Origin: Blepharisma stoltei
Taxonomy: Eukaryota; Ciliophora; Heterotrichea; Heterotrichida; Blepharismidae
DNA length: 64,000 nt
Assembly: GCA_914767885.1 (NCBI GenBank)
Contig: CAJZBQ010000019.1
Span: 62,001 to 126,000 of the forward strand
Reading direction: 5' to 3'
Every line of letters begins with the position of its first letter. Position 1 is the first letter of the stretch. The position numbers and the translations under genes are program-made. This document shows, in pieces, positions 31,372 through 43,400 of the stretch. Under the pieces are notes generated by a model that saw nothing but the letters and a program-made list of their open reading frames with translations, was not told where the DNA came from and made no database searches.

Positions 31372-32845
31372 TTATAATACCCAAGTTTTTATCATAATAT
31401 TCCTAAAGAGCTGTTGCCATTTTTCAAATCTGTCTCCTAATCTCAAAAAACAACCCGTTTCAAATAATTTTTTTAAAAGCTTTTCTTTTGCTTTAATATA
31501 TAAAAATTCTATTAATTTATCATTATTTCCCCACAACAACTTTAAGAAATTCATCGAACCTTGGACTTAACGGTTCATTTTGTACAGATTCCCTTACTCT
31601 CCTCCTTCATGAGCGAACAAAACCATTGGAAAAACTCCTATTTTTTGCCAAAAAACCTACCTTCGTGAGATATAAAAATGTTTTATAAAAAAATTGATAT
31701 ATAATGAGTGAAATCTCTAGCTGATATTGTTTAATTTTAAAAAATTGCATTTTAAAACATAATTTTACAAATTAAATAAAAATTATCCAACCACAGTGAG
31801 TCAACAAAATTTTTTTGTTTACTCACGGAGGGGGGATTTAGGATCTCTTCGACTCTTGCTGGAGAAATATTCCCTTCAAATGAGGCCATAGTTTCTCTGA
31901 CATCATTTATACTGATTTTGCTTGATCCGCACCTTTCAAAGTCCTTATAAGCATCAACAATTTTCTCTTTGAATTGTTGTTCTCCATATAATAAATGGTG
32001 ATAAATCAGACCTGTTACCATGCGGTAGTTCAGGGACCTTATGGAAGGGAGAGCAACGTCTGATAAGAATGTCAGGCCAGGCTTTACTTGGCCTGGTGGA
32101 GCGCAATGTAGGGCTGACCAAAAGCAAGCTCATGCCATAGCAAGGTTTTACTTTTAGTATGGAACTTGAAAGTTGGAAAAAGATAGCTTAGCAAGGCCAG
32201 AGGGCTTTCGCTTGACCACTCAAGCAATTTCCTACACGATACCAGGAGTTGTGACCTGAGCTACAAATTTCAGTTTGGCCTATAGCCTGACGAGAAAATT
32301 CGCTTTTCGAATTTTCGGAAAAGTAACCCCATGACATGCGGCGTGGCGACCAAGCGTTTCTACCTCCCCTCATCCGAATGAGGCGAGCACATGGCTTTAG
32401 GCCATAAATTGCATCAGCAAAGAGTTGAGTGACGTAAGGGAAAAGAAAAGCAGACATTGCTCGCTAATAATAATTTAAGCCAAGTTATGAATTGTTGTTC
32501 TATTTTTCGCCGGGCTTGCATTTGGAGCCACTGCTTCAGGGTGAATGATCTTTTTATCTTACTCTACCATTTACAAAAATTATTATCTATATTTTAATTA
32601 GGTTTAAAAATTAAATTAGCAATGTAACTTATATGCGTGTTAGCCTTTTCTGTCATGACACTAATTTCAGCATATGACACTGAACAGCCAAGTCCTTGCA
32701 TCATTCTCCCAATGTTTCCGATCTCGACTTCTCCAAGGCCAGCTTGATCAAATATGCAAAATGCGTTTTTCGCCCGTCTTAGCTCTTCTGGCGACAAAAT
32801 AGCCTCAATCTGGCTTGCCTTTATGTTAGATGTCTTATTGCCCAT
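31372..32845 (-). CDS. EF-hand protein resembling dynein regulatory complex subunit DRC8/EFCAB2 (interrupted)
   Basis: First part (32845-32594) reads LSPEELRRAKNAFCIFDQ, EIGNIGRMMQGLGCSVSYAEI, the pattern of DRC8/EFCAB2 N-terminal EF-hands. The second part (from 32021) reads MVTGLIYHHLLYGEQQFKEKIVDAYKDF and DVRETMASFEG, matching the second EF-hand lobe. A MITE (31594-31840) splits the end; excision joins VEEIL to RESVQNEPL in frame. Between the parts is a GC-rich block (about 32030-32577) that I could not join cleanly. Canonical Ca-binding residues are mostly missing, as in DRC8. DRC8 works in the nexin-dynein link of cilia. Confidence 0.5.
31597..31837 (+). mobile_element. TNA-MITE copy 10 (TTA)
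   Basis: Flanked by TTA at 31594-31596 and 31838-31840. Ends CTCTCCTCC and GGGGGGAT. Excision restores the DRC8-like frame. Confidence 0.8.
32030..32577. mobile_element. GC-rich retroposon-like block in the DRC8-like gene
   Basis: Base composition changes abruptly. On the minus strand the block opens TAAATGGTAGAG, similar to the AAAATGG head of other insertions. No convincing target duplication was found, so both edges are approximate. Confidence 0.4.
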
Positions 32846-33260
32846 TATTTTTAGTAATATCCATCCGACTATGAAAATATGAATTCTTTGGCTTAAAAGG
32901 CTTTTTCCTCAACATAAATAGCATTTTCTAGTGTCAAATTATCTTACTCTCCTCGTTTTATAATAAAAGTAAGGCGTCATAGTTTGTTTTTGAAAAAAAT
33001 AAATTAAATAATTTTTAATATATATAATCCTTTTCCTTTTATGTAAAGAAAAAAAATAATTCTACACTTTAAGATCAATAAATTAGGATATATTTATTTT
33101 ATCAAAACTAATTATAAACAGGCAAATTTAGCGATCGCTAAAATATTTTATTATTCCGATTTTCATAAGTAATTCTGGGAAAAGTCTATGGACTTAAAAG
33201 CGTTTTTTTCTGGAGGCTCAAAGAGAATAGGTAATGGAAGTGTAGGGTCTCAGAAAGCTC
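32846..33260. other. AT-rich spacer
   Basis: No gene seen between the DRC8-like gene and MITE copy 11. Confidence 0.3.
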
Positions 33261-33263
33261 TAA

Positions 33264-33746
33264 CTCCCACTTCTGTGACCGAACAAAACCTTTAGAAAAT
33301 TCCCTTATTTTTTGGGTCAAAACGTATCTCTGTGAGCGTAGGCGAACAAGTATTTTTTAATATAAAACGCTCTTATGAAAAAATATACTTAATTCCAATA
33401 GATAGCCCTATCAGTGAGTAAATTGCCCATTAAAATTACAATTTGGTCCGACCAAATTATGAACTCAGCTGGCAATTCACCCACTGATAGGGCTATTAAA
33501 GGGAATTTTCTATATTTTTAATATATAAGTAATAAATATTATAATGGAATCTCTAGCTAATTCTGCTGAATTTTGCACAGCTTGGATTTTAAAACATATA
33601 TTTTATAAATTTAATTAATTTTTACTTTCTATTTTTACAATTTGGGATTTTTTTTTAAATTTCGATACTGCATAAATATATTTAAAGCTATTTTAAATTA
33701 AATCCTAACGAGTGGAAATTTTTTTTGTTCGCTGACAAAAAAGGAG
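33264..33746 (+). mobile_element. TNA-MITE copy 11 (TAA) carrying a nested palindrome
   Basis: Flanked by TAA at 33261-33263 and 33747-33749. A palindromic-family element lies inside at about 33393-33503. Upstream of the peptidase gene, in non-coding DNA. Confidence 0.75.
33393..33503. repeat. palindromic family member P2, nested in MITE copy 11
   Basis: Left arm ends TAGCCCTATCAGTGAG, right arm reads CCCACTGATAGGGCTATT, outer AATTCC/GGGAATT. The core contains GGTCCGACCAAA, as in P4. Confidence 0.75.
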
Positions 33747-34092
33747 TAAGGAATAAGCAAAGGAATTAAATTCATGAATTAAACGATTTGAGAAGTGGAG
33801 AGAGCCTTACGGATTGTTAGGCGTCTTCCATATTTTTATCAACAATATCAGGCTGCACAGAAAAATGGAATTTAATTTTAAATTTAATAATAAATTAGAA
33901 AATCAAGTGCTTACAAAGAAAATTGGCAATAGCAAGCAACTTTACATTTTATTAACATAATAAATAATTTTTTACTTCATTTAGCTTAATTTACCGATTA
34001 ATTATTTATAAATTTAGAAAGACTAATAGACTTTACTGAAATACAAAAGAACTTTTATGCTTTTATCATTAAAAGGTATCAATTTATAAAAA

Positions 34093-36331
34093 ATGGGTAA
34101 ATTTGGCTTACCTTATTTAAAGGCAGCTTCAGATTTGCTCTTTTTATTCCAACAAAATTCTCACGAAATCCAAAGACTTCAATCCCTAATCAAATCTCGC
34201 CCTCCTTGCCTAGAACAACTCTACGACCTCGATGAAATTTCTAATTTATCCTCTTTAACAGGCGACATAAGCCAAGCCATTTCAGATCTATTTCCTCATG
34301 AATCCTGAAAAGAAGCCTCTGACACAGTTACAAACCAAATGTTTATCTTATTTGATGACCTCAATAAAGACCATGGTCTCTATACCTCTCTTCTCTCCCT
34401 TAAAAATTCTTTTCTTTTCCCATCACTTACTCAATCCCAGCAGCTTTTTGCGATTTCTCTATTAAAAGAATTTGAAAAAGAAGGGACTCATTTAACTGAT
34501 TCTATCGTAAAAGACCATAGTTTAAATATACTGAAGCTTCAGTCACAATATTTAAATAATATTGATTTTTCTAAAGCAAAACTTTTGTTTGCCTTTGAAG
34601 AAATTGAATCAATTCCTATGAGTTTGATACCAGAACGCCTAGGAGATAAATATGATGATTTAATAGAAGTTGAATATGATAAAGAAGATTTATTGTCCAT
34701 TGTAAATCATTCAGAAAGCCCTAAAATTAGAGAAAGGGCCTGAAAAGCAAGCGGAAATGTAAATATTTCTAATAAAGCAGTCTTAAAGAGCCTGATTAGT
34801 GAAAGAAAACAGCTAGCAAACTCTTTAGGCTTTGAAAATTTCGCAGAATATTCCATGCAATATAAAATGTTTTCAGGAAATGTTAAAGAACTAATAGAAA
34901 ATTTGGTAGCCTGTCATGGATATCTAGAGCCAAAGCTGAAAAACGAGTACGACATTATCCTTGATAGAAAAGCTTTAAATGAACAAATTTCAAGAAAAAA
35001 CCCAGTCAAACTGGAAGGCTGAGATATTTCGTATTATTCTCAAAGATATATTGACGAAATAAAAACACAAAAATTAAAAAATTTTACAAAACATTATAAT
35101 GATGAAAATTTTTTTACATTTTTTAACATTTTTGAAGGAATTAAAGAATTATGCTCAAGCTTGTTTGGGATTAGTATCGAAATTTGTATGGCAAATACTG
35201 ATGAGGCTTGGTCAAATGATATTGTGAAATTAGCATTTTCTAAAAATGGATCATTAATAGGATATTTGTACATGGATTTATTCCAGAGAAATAATAAGGC
35301 GAATAGAGGAGCTTCAAATTATAATATAGTTTGCCCTAAAAAGGTTTCAATAAATTCTAATGAGCACCAGATCCCTATCAGTGTTCTATCATGCAATTTT
35401 TCTCGGCCTGCTTTTAGTAAAGAATCTTTATATGTGACTTTAGACGATTTTAAAAATCAAGGGATTACTTATAACAATTTAATAGAACTTTTTCATGAAC
35501 TTGGCCACTCAATCCATTCCCTTGTTAGCCAAAGCGAGTTCCAAGCATTTTCTGGGACAAGAGTTCCATTAGATTTAGCAGAAATCCCTTCACATATTTT
35601 TGAAAAATTTGTCACAGACTATAACTACGTAAGTCGCTGGGCATTACACAAGCTAAACAATGAAAAAATTCCTAATGAGCTATACCTTTATATATAATTT
35701 CTCTGAAAACCTTTATCCCTGATATACCTTTTCTCTATTTATGCTTAATAATATATTTTTATACATGACAGATTCCATTTATATATTTAAAGCTTTAAAA
35801 AACCATATCCAGCTATCATTTTCTCTATTTGACTTACTTATCCACTCTGAAGAAAACATTGACGCAGCCTTACAAAAATTCAATGGTTTTTTCGAAACCA
35901 AAGAATTCGGAGGAGATTGGTATAGGGGTTTCCCTTGAATAGCCCGATAACGTGATGAAGCCAGCCCTTATCGGGCTATTCAAGGGAAAGCCCTATACTG
36001 CAATTTGCATCATTTAGCAGAATATGGCAGCTCTTATTACACCTATGTGCTGGATAATGCTTTATCTGCAGTTATCTGGGAAACTGCGTTTAAAAAATCA
36101 GCAATAAATGCAGAGGCTGGAAATTTGCTGTATAAGCATTTATTAATAAAGGGCGGAAGTGAGCCTGGAAAGACCCAAATTGGAAATATCTTGTCTCCAT
36201 ATATGGTTTCTCAAGAAGGAGTTACAAATATAAACGACATTGACCCATTTTTAATTATGCAGCATTGGTACAGAACACATTTCAAAGATCATGAATTAGT
36301 TATTTTAGAGGATTTAAGAGCAAAATATTAA
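34093..36331 (+). CDS. M3-family peptidase, mitochondrial intermediate peptidase type
   Basis: Zinc metallopeptidase that trims octapeptides from imported mitochondrial proteins. The HEXXH site is seen as FHELGHSIHSL at about 35,490, followed by FSGTRVPLDLAEIPS and the conserved C-terminal HHLAEYGSSYYTYVLD. Several TGA are Trp (SWKEA, RAWKAS, EGWDIS). A palindromic IES (35921-35997) interrupts before HHLAEYG and removal gives GDWYCNLHHLAEYG. A second TA-bounded gap (35683-35763) is inferred from the break after PNELY. With both removed the frame is 695 codons, near the usual size of this family. An N-terminal targeting peptide is not obvious. The stop codon abuts that of the convergent PB1 gene. 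Confidence 0.8.
35683..35763. other. inferred TA-bounded IES in the peptidase gene
   Basis: About 79 bp. Cutting at TA joins PNELY to MTDSIYIFKALK in frame and removes a stop. No inverted ends; the evidence is frame and length only. Confidence 0.5.
35921..35997. other. short palindromic IES (family member P1)
   Basis: 75 bp plus TA. Ends TATAGGGGTTTCCCTTGAAT and, inverted, TATAGGGCTTTCCCTTGAAT. Almost the whole element is two arms. Excision restores DWYCNLHHLAEYG of the peptidase. Confidence 0.85.
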
Positions 36332-37647
36332 TTACGTTTGGTCTAATAAAAATTCTGTTGCTATTTCCATAACATAATTAGCTTTAATGAGCGCTGCTAC
36401 AGATTTATTTTCGTCATTAAAGCCCATTACTTTAAGTTTTTTTATCAGTTCGGATAAATTTTCACGATGTCCTCGTGGGGTTTCTTTACAATCTCTGCCA
36501 AGTACCACATAATTTTCTCCTGGGTCTTTTTTAGGAGATTCTTTTATATATTTTTTGGTTTCTTCTGGGATTTTTTTAGATAAAGCTACAAAGGTGTTAT
36601 TGGCGCCTGATTCAAGAGGTTTTCTAGTCTCTACAGCTTCAGCAAAGTCATCTTGGGAGAAATTTTCGATTTCTATAGGCTTTTTAAGAGGCTTATGATT
36701 TTCTAGTGTTTTATTGGGAATTGCATCTAAGTCTATAGGTTTTTTTGTCCGGACGAACTCTGCATCAATAGGTTTTTTGGTTTGGACATATTCTATATTA
36801 ACTGACTTCTTCTGATGAACTTCAATGGGCTTTATAGGCACAAAAGCTTCTGGAGGCTTTATTTTTAGCAGAGGATGCACATGTTCAGTATTTTTTTCGC
36901 AAATTTCACACATGTTTATATTACAAAATTTGCACTCATATTTCACTCCATGTACTATAAACCCACAAACTGAGCACAAATTATTTTTAATCCTAATTCC
37001 AGGCTTAGGCAAATTATTCCCTATAATCTCTCGCAAAAAATTCTGAAAATCTGCAATGTTATTATATTCGCATTGAGTTGAAAAATCGCTCGTAAATATG
37101 GCATCTGTGCCTTTGTCCATAGTTATTGAAGTCTCAGTAGAGTCTTCTTTATATACAATTGATTCAGTTTGGATAGTCACTGAATAATTGTTATTTGCAG
37201 CTTCATATTTTTCTGTTTCTCCTTTTTGAATTTCTTGTGTTCTATTTAAATGCTTAAGAGATCTCTCCATAGATTCAGCATTAAATGTATCTGAAGGAGT
37301 TGATGTAAAAGAGCTCATCATAAAAGTAGACCTTTTCATTAAAAGCACCTGTGAATCCAGAAGGAAAATAATATTTTTATTATAAAATTTATGGATTTTT
37401 TTGGGATTTTTTTTAAAAAAAAATCCAGAACTTCGAGCTTGATAGTCCCAGTGCACAATTTTAGTGCATCTTGGTACTCATCTTGTGTCTGAATCGTTAT
37501 TAAATCCCCATCTTCATCTTTATATCGAAATGAAGGGTCTTCAATGCCGAATATTTTTGATGTTCTTGATTTCACTTCGTTAATGGTCTCTGGTGCTTTT
37601 CCAACTCGTCTGATTTCTTCACCTAAAAGAAGCTTGAGAATCGTCAT
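36332..37647 (-). CDS. PB1-ZZ-UBA protein, p62/NBR1-like autophagy receptor
   Basis: PB1 domain at residues about 1-75 (LLLGEEIRRV, FRYKDEDGDLITIQTQDEYQDAL with the acidic OPCA motif). ZZ zinc finger at about residues 160-200 (CSVCGF-X-HGVKYECKFCN...CEICEK...H). UBA at the C-terminus (LIKKLKVMGFNDENKSV). This order is that of p62/SQSTM1 and NBR1, which link ubiquitinated cargo to autophagosomes. KKPI-type repeats lie in the middle. A 68-bp segment after the PB1 domain carries stops; its removal gives 416 codons. An LC3-interacting motif could not be fixed by eye. Shares its 3' boundary with the peptidase gene. Confidence 0.75.
37354..37430. other. probable IES flanked by a 9-bp direct repeat
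   Basis: AATCCAGAA occurs at 37354-37362 and 37422-37430. Cutting one repeat copy plus the interval (68 bp) joins KLEVLD to SQVLLMKRS right after the PB1 domain. A TA-based cut is also in frame but leaves a Lys/Phe-rich insert. Confidence 0.5.
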
Positions 37648-39042
37648 CTATTATAACAGAAATCTATTGAAATTTACTATAAAACTAATTTAATAAATCA
37701 ATTGTGAAGCCATCTATTTCAGATTGAGTTGGTTGGCATAAAACTTAATTAATTTAAGCCTGTCCACTCAATGCAAATAGGGGTTGCCGGGATTAATGTT
37801 TATATTGTTTTGACGCTGGCTGGGTGCACAAATTTCCTAGGCTAGGTCTGCTTAGTTACACCAGCTAATCTTGAAAACGATGCTTTTGGCTTTAAAGACT
37901 TATAAATTAGCTATTTCTGTTTCCTCTGCTTAGCGTAACAGCTAAGGATACCCAGATGAAGCGTAAATCTACAGGTGTAATTTTTATAATTTAAGCAGAT
38001 GCATATAGACAAATATATCTAAAAATGAATAATATCTAATTATTTAAATAAAGTAACTATTATTATCAAAATACCATTTTAAAATATTCGATTTATGATA
38101 TTTGCAAGGCTGTAGTATAAAAGAAGTTTGTCCATACTCAATATAATAGCTATTAAATATCAAAATACCTTACATTTTATTGTGAATAGCCCTTAGGGGG
38201 TCTTATATCGAAAAAGACGAAATATTTTTATTTAAATTTATCTTACAGCATTGAAGACCTTAATTAAGGGGAAAAGATGCTTAATAATGCATAGCCAGCA
38301 GGGTATTGCCAATTTCTCAGCCGCTATGTTGAGAATAAGAGCAGTAGCTCACATCCATGATAGTCTTGTTCCTTATGTGGTGGGAAGGGTCAGAATATCA
38401 ATGTCTGGTACGCACTAGGCATTAGGACAGTTTCCTATAATGATACAAGGTGCTATATCGAGTTTAAACTTTGTATTAAACAATTAGATATTTCGATTTT
38501 TCTAATTTTCTGGATGGCAACCTATAAGCCTACGTTTGCGCTCTGCATGGTCTCCTAAGTCGTCTGACCTCCGGGAGAATTACATGCTCTTGTCTGAAAG
38601 GAGAAATAAGTTCAAGCCTGTGAAGTCTGGCTACCAAGTGATGAAGCGTCATGGATGGGCTACAGGGGGCTTTTTGATAAGTAGCTAATGTTAATTCTAA
38701 TGAATTAAAGCAAGCAATTCAATGTTTAAGTTTAAATAATTAAAGATAATTATTTTCTTACAATCTCGTAGCGTGAAATCCAATTTTTGATTTGATTTTA
38801 TGAATCCCGAGCTAAAATAGGACAAATAATCATAATTTAAACAGAAATATATATATTGCTATTATTAAATAAATATTTCCAATCAAATCACTATTATATC
38901 ATTTAATACCATTTCAATATTTTTGATTTAATGCTTCTAAATTTGCATTTTAAAATAATTCAATTAAAATTTTATTTATTAGAAGCTTTTAAATAGCATA
39001 TTCTTTCAACAATTTAAATTAAAACCTCTCTTATTCCAAACG
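37648..39042. other. long gene-free region with GC-richer blocks
   Basis: 37740-37990 and 38280-38690 are richer in GC than the AT-rich DNA around them and have no open frame. They resemble retroposon remnants, but I found no flanking duplication or shared head. The remainder is AT-rich and featureless. Confidence 0.35.
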
Positions 39043-39534
39043 TCATGGATGCTGAAATTCAAGATTCTCCTCCATTTCTGATGGAAATTCATTCTCAATA
39101 TGATACTCAGCCCTTAATTCATCAATACTTCTACCTTTGAATTTACAAGCCATTTTAGCACAGCATAAATCTCTTAATGGTATCATCATTAAATAGTCTG
39201 CTGCTGTCATAAGATCAACAACCATATTTCAATCAGCATCTATAAAACCTGCATCCCAAGCAGAAGTATTTTCTTCCATTTTTGAAGAAATGATAGGTTT
39301 TTTAATAATTGGAGGATCCTTATCTTTATAATGTCTCATATATTCAATTACTTTTTCAATAACAACTGAATTAATATTTGGTAATGATACTTCTGTTACC
39401 TCATTAAATCCTTCTATCATGCTTCTAATAAACGAGGACATAAGAGCTGCACTTTCTTCGACCTCACAGATGTGCCCTTCTGCACTTCTGAGCCTGATTT
39501 TTACTTCTTCTATTTTATTAAAATTATAGAACAT
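39043..39534 (-). CDS. divergent SKP1-like protein
   Basis: SKP1 fold: VKIRLRSAEGHICEVEESAA, SLPNINSVVIEKVIEYMRHYKD, then WDAGFIDADWNMVVDLMTAADYL (TGA as Trp) and CCAKMACKFKGRSIDELRAEYHIEN. SKP1 bridges cullin-1 and F-box proteins in SCF ubiquitin ligases. The C-terminus ends SEMEENLEFQHP and lacks the usual TPEEE...REENxWAE helix that contacts F-boxes, so its partners may differ or it may be decaying. Confidence 0.75.
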
Positions 39535-39866
39535 TGATAAAATGCGTTTTATTTATTATGGAGTTAATTTGGTTATAATATTTTGAATTAGGCAGATTTA
39601 TTTGAATAAGCAAAGGGGTAGAAAAAGTAGTAGAATTAATTATAAAATTTTTTAGGGCTGCTAGTTAAGTGTAAATCTCTAATATCATTTCCGGTAAAAC
39701 GTGGCTCAAGTTGGTTAAATAATTTAAGGCTATAAACTGTCCAAGGGCAAGCTTAAAGGTGCTAAAATTTTTTAAAATTATCTTTTACAATCAATACATT
39801 TCAAAATATTGTAATGATAAGCAAAATTTATATTTTAAAAATTTTTACTTATAAAAATAAGGCTAA

Positions 39867-40349
39867 TTATTCCATCTCAGCCCATAAATTTTCTTCTCTT
39901 ATTTTTGCCTCTTCTTCAGGTGTGAAATCATTCTTAATGTGAAATGCGCTTCTAATCTCTTCTGAGGTTTTATCTTTAAGAAGGGATGCAAGTTTTGCAC
40001 ACAATAAATCCAGCAATGGACTTATACATAGAAAATTTGCTGCAAGGATGAGCTCAAAAATCATTTCAGTCTCAAGATTAAGAAAATCAACATCCCAAGC
40101 TGGGAGAATTTCTTCCAGATTTGCAGTTCTCAAAGGTTTTTCAATTACAGGAGGTTCTAAATCTTTATAATGTTTAAGATAAAGGAGTATTTTTTCTATA
40201 ATAGCTGCTTTTATTGGTAATGAGATTTCTTCTTTTCCATCAAACCCTTCAATCATGCTTCTAAGAATTTGGGATTTAAAAGCTGCTGATTCTTCAATTT
40301 CAAAGATTTGGTCTTCCTGGCTTCTCAACTTAACTTTATCTTCTTCCAT
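39867..40349 (-). CDS. SKP1: SKP1, SCF ubiquitin-ligase adaptor
   Basis: Full-length 160 residues: KLRSQEDQIFEIEESAAFKS, LPIKAAIIEKILLYLKHYKD, AWDVDFLNLE, FLCISPLLDLLCAKLASLLKDK and NDFTPEEEAKIREENLWAE. All parts of the BTB-like fold and the C-terminal F-box-binding helices are present. No TGA and no insertion. Tandem with the divergent copy at 39043. Confidence 0.85.
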   Translation of the reverse strand: MEEDKVKLRSQEDQIFEIEESAAFKSQILRSMIEGFDGKEEISLPIKAAIIEKILLYLKHYKDLEPPVIEKPLRTANLEEILPAWDVDFLNLETEMIFELILAANFLCISPLLDLLCAKLASLLKDKTSEEIRSAFHIKNDFTPEEEAKIREENLWAEME

Positions 40350-40439
40350 AATTATACTTTCTATAATCTATAACTACAAAAAGAAATGCTTTATTTTGGC
40401 TTAATTTAAGATAGAATTTGTCAAATAATTAATTAATAG

Positions 40440-43400
40440 TTAACAATTAGCTGATTTATTTTCCTCTTCTAGTTCTGGATCATCTGGGATCTCAATTTCA
40501 AGTTTATTCTTTTCTAATTTGGCTTTAGGCTTCCTGTATTTTTGCATGACGCTTGCTTTTTTAGCATTTAAAAGCACAAGAGTCGGCATGATATCTTCGT
40601 AGTCTTTGGCAACCAAATAGTCACTATCAGAGTCTGGAAATGCAAATGCAGAATGGGGAGGAGTTTCTGAATCACGTTTAGTAGAATCGGCCTCCTCTAT
40701 AATATGGTAATTGAAATTGAGTTAAACTTAAATCAATTTAATTGGTATTGAAACTGTTTATAATATAGCATTTGTACTGTTATAATGCACCTTGACGTTG
40801 GCTTCTCCAAAGTAACTTGTAGTTCTAATGAGCTGCCTAAAGCGAAGGTTAACTCCAAGGTAGCAATCTTTGCAAAAGGATTTGAGTTCATCAGCGAGAG
40901 CTGACTTGTCGCCTTTAGGCAGCTCATCAGAGCTACTTTGAAGAACCAGTGCCAAGGCACACTATAACAGTGCAAGCGATATAGTTTAAGGATATTTTCT
41001 TCAGAAACGCCAAATTTAAACTGTTTTTGAGAAAAAATTTCCTTATCCCTCTCATTTATAACACCCACCACAATTCCTCCTACGAACGTTCTTCTCACTT
41101 TCACAAGCCCTTCTTCAGTAGTCAAATAAGCCAAATGTGGGTCCACTTCATCAATTTCTATTCCTTCATAATCCTGTATTATTTTTGCACTTATAATCGG
41201 TCTATTAGTATCAGGGTCTACTCTTATAGCTCCTTTAAACGTTTTCTTAATATTGCATTTGTACCCCATAATAGCATGGCTTGCAATCACAATTTCAGGA
41301 TTATTTCTATCAACACTGCAGTTATAAAAATCGAAATCTCCTTCATTTTTAACAGTTCTTCCTATCATTCACCTATCCCCAGATCTCATTTGGATATCAA
41401 CTATTTCAGCCCCAATAAAATTTCTCCTGACCTTTTCTAGCTCATTCCCTCTTCTGATGATCCCATAATGCACATCTCTTCTATTTACTTCTTGTACTGT
41501 ATATTCCCCTTTTAAGATTTCTCCATTATCAAAAGCGCCACCTTTAAACTCTTTTCTAATAAGAATACTTAATGATGAAGGAATATGCTTGACTTTTATG
41601 CATTCAAAATCATATATATCGATTTCTGCATTTATTAGATCAATAAAAACTTCATCTGTTATGATATCAAATAACTGAGGCTCGTTTTCTTCATCAATAA
41701 ACTCATGTGAGCTGCTTTCATCTAGCTTTATTTTGAAATTTTGTGCAAAACTCTCGTCAATCCAGTCATTTTTGGATGATTCTTTAGAAATTTCTTCTTC
41801 ATGAATCCTATTGGTGTCAGCCAAAATTTCAGTTGGAGAGATATTATTTGTGCTTTGAAGCTCCCAGTAATTGTCTCGTGAAGTATCAAAATCGCCTGTC
41901 TTTTCTGGGTCAAATGATTTTATTTTATTCAGATCGAGAGTTGTTGCTGTATCTTTAAAACTGTCAAAAATTTTTGCAGCGTCAATTTCTAAGGACTCAG
42001 TTGTTAAAGCAGGGTTAACACTATAGGATTTTAAGGTCTTTAGCGACCTTTCTTTTTTCATATGGATTATCAAGGAGATAGCATCTATAATTGAAAAGAA
42101 AAGGCAGATTGAAGTAATCCCTAAGCTGTCAAGGGCTAAAATATAGACATAGCTACCTGTAGAATACACAAATAAAATCCATATACAAATGCCAATGAGA
42201 GGGAAAGAGACTATAAGGATGCTGATGTAAAGAGTATAAAGAAATGGCTTTAACAGATTGGATTTTCTTTCAAGGTTAGCTTTACAAGACTTCAATCCAA
42301 AAAATTTGCATGTACAAAGTCTTATGAATTTAAACGAAATCAAGCCACTAAAAAATAAATACGTGATTATTGCACAGCCATTCGCCTTACACCATATTCT
42401 AAACGCTGCATCTTTTTTCCAAGTCATGAAATAAAACACAATCAAATATACAATATTCAGCGCAAAATGAAAAATCAATGGCACTATTAAAATTACCAGG
42501 GTAATCTGGACCTCAGGATCAGAGCTTAGCAGCTCTCGTCCATGCGTCCCATCACTAACACTGACTTCTCCTAGTACAGCTAGCCAAGATACAGTCTCCA
42601 AGACTGCACAAATGCTTACAGCTGCCCCTGCTATTGAACTGGCTGCAATAAACACTTTTCCAGTCACAGCAATTCCTACCCCTATTATGCCTAACCCTGA
42701 CGATGGAAAAGGCACTTCTTTTACAGCCAAACTTTCTGCGTATTCTACAGTAGAATTATCAGGCGGATACTTTAAGCAGACTTCATCATCATAATTGCAC
42801 GCTTTTACGTTGCATGCAGCATCACAAACTGAATTTTTTAATAATTCTTCAGTACACCCTGCTGCACATTCTCCAGGGTTTACGTCACTTTTATGGCAAA
42901 CTCCTGAAACTGCATAATACCCACTAGGACATGTATAAACACAAGTGTCCTCATATAGCAAAAATATAGAGTCACAGGACAAGCAGCTGCTAGCTGTCGT
43001 TTCACAGGTCACACAAGGGTAATCACAAGCTACACAGTCCGTCCCATTCTTTACAGTTGAATTTTCAGGACATGAAGACAAGCAGGATCCTTTATAAAGA
43101 TAATAATTATCTGAGCATTGTAAACAATTCGTATAATTTGCGTCACAGCTTAAACAGTTTTCAGCACAGCCTGTACACTGTCCATTAATAACGACCATAT
43201 AGCTAGGGCAAGATTCTACACAGTTACCGTTATATAAATATAAAGGGTCATAGCAGCTTGTACAGGACGTGGTTAAGTCTGCACAGGTTTTGCAGGAGGA
43301 ATCACATGAAAAACACTGGTTTCCGGATTTAATTGAGGTGCCTGAAGGGCATTGAGAGACACAGCTGTTTTCATAGAGGAATTGGTTTGCCTTGCAGGAT

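Noticed and set aside
35741-35938. Independent small gene within the peptidase region
   Set aside because: It is the middle of the M3 peptidase between two proposed IESs.
36825-37046. Plus-strand ORF with Cys residues
   Set aside because: Shadow of the ZZ zinc finger on the opposite strand.
39226-39231. Two genes split by TGA in the SKP1-like copy
   Set aside because: TGA is Trp here and the two halves form one SKP1 fold.
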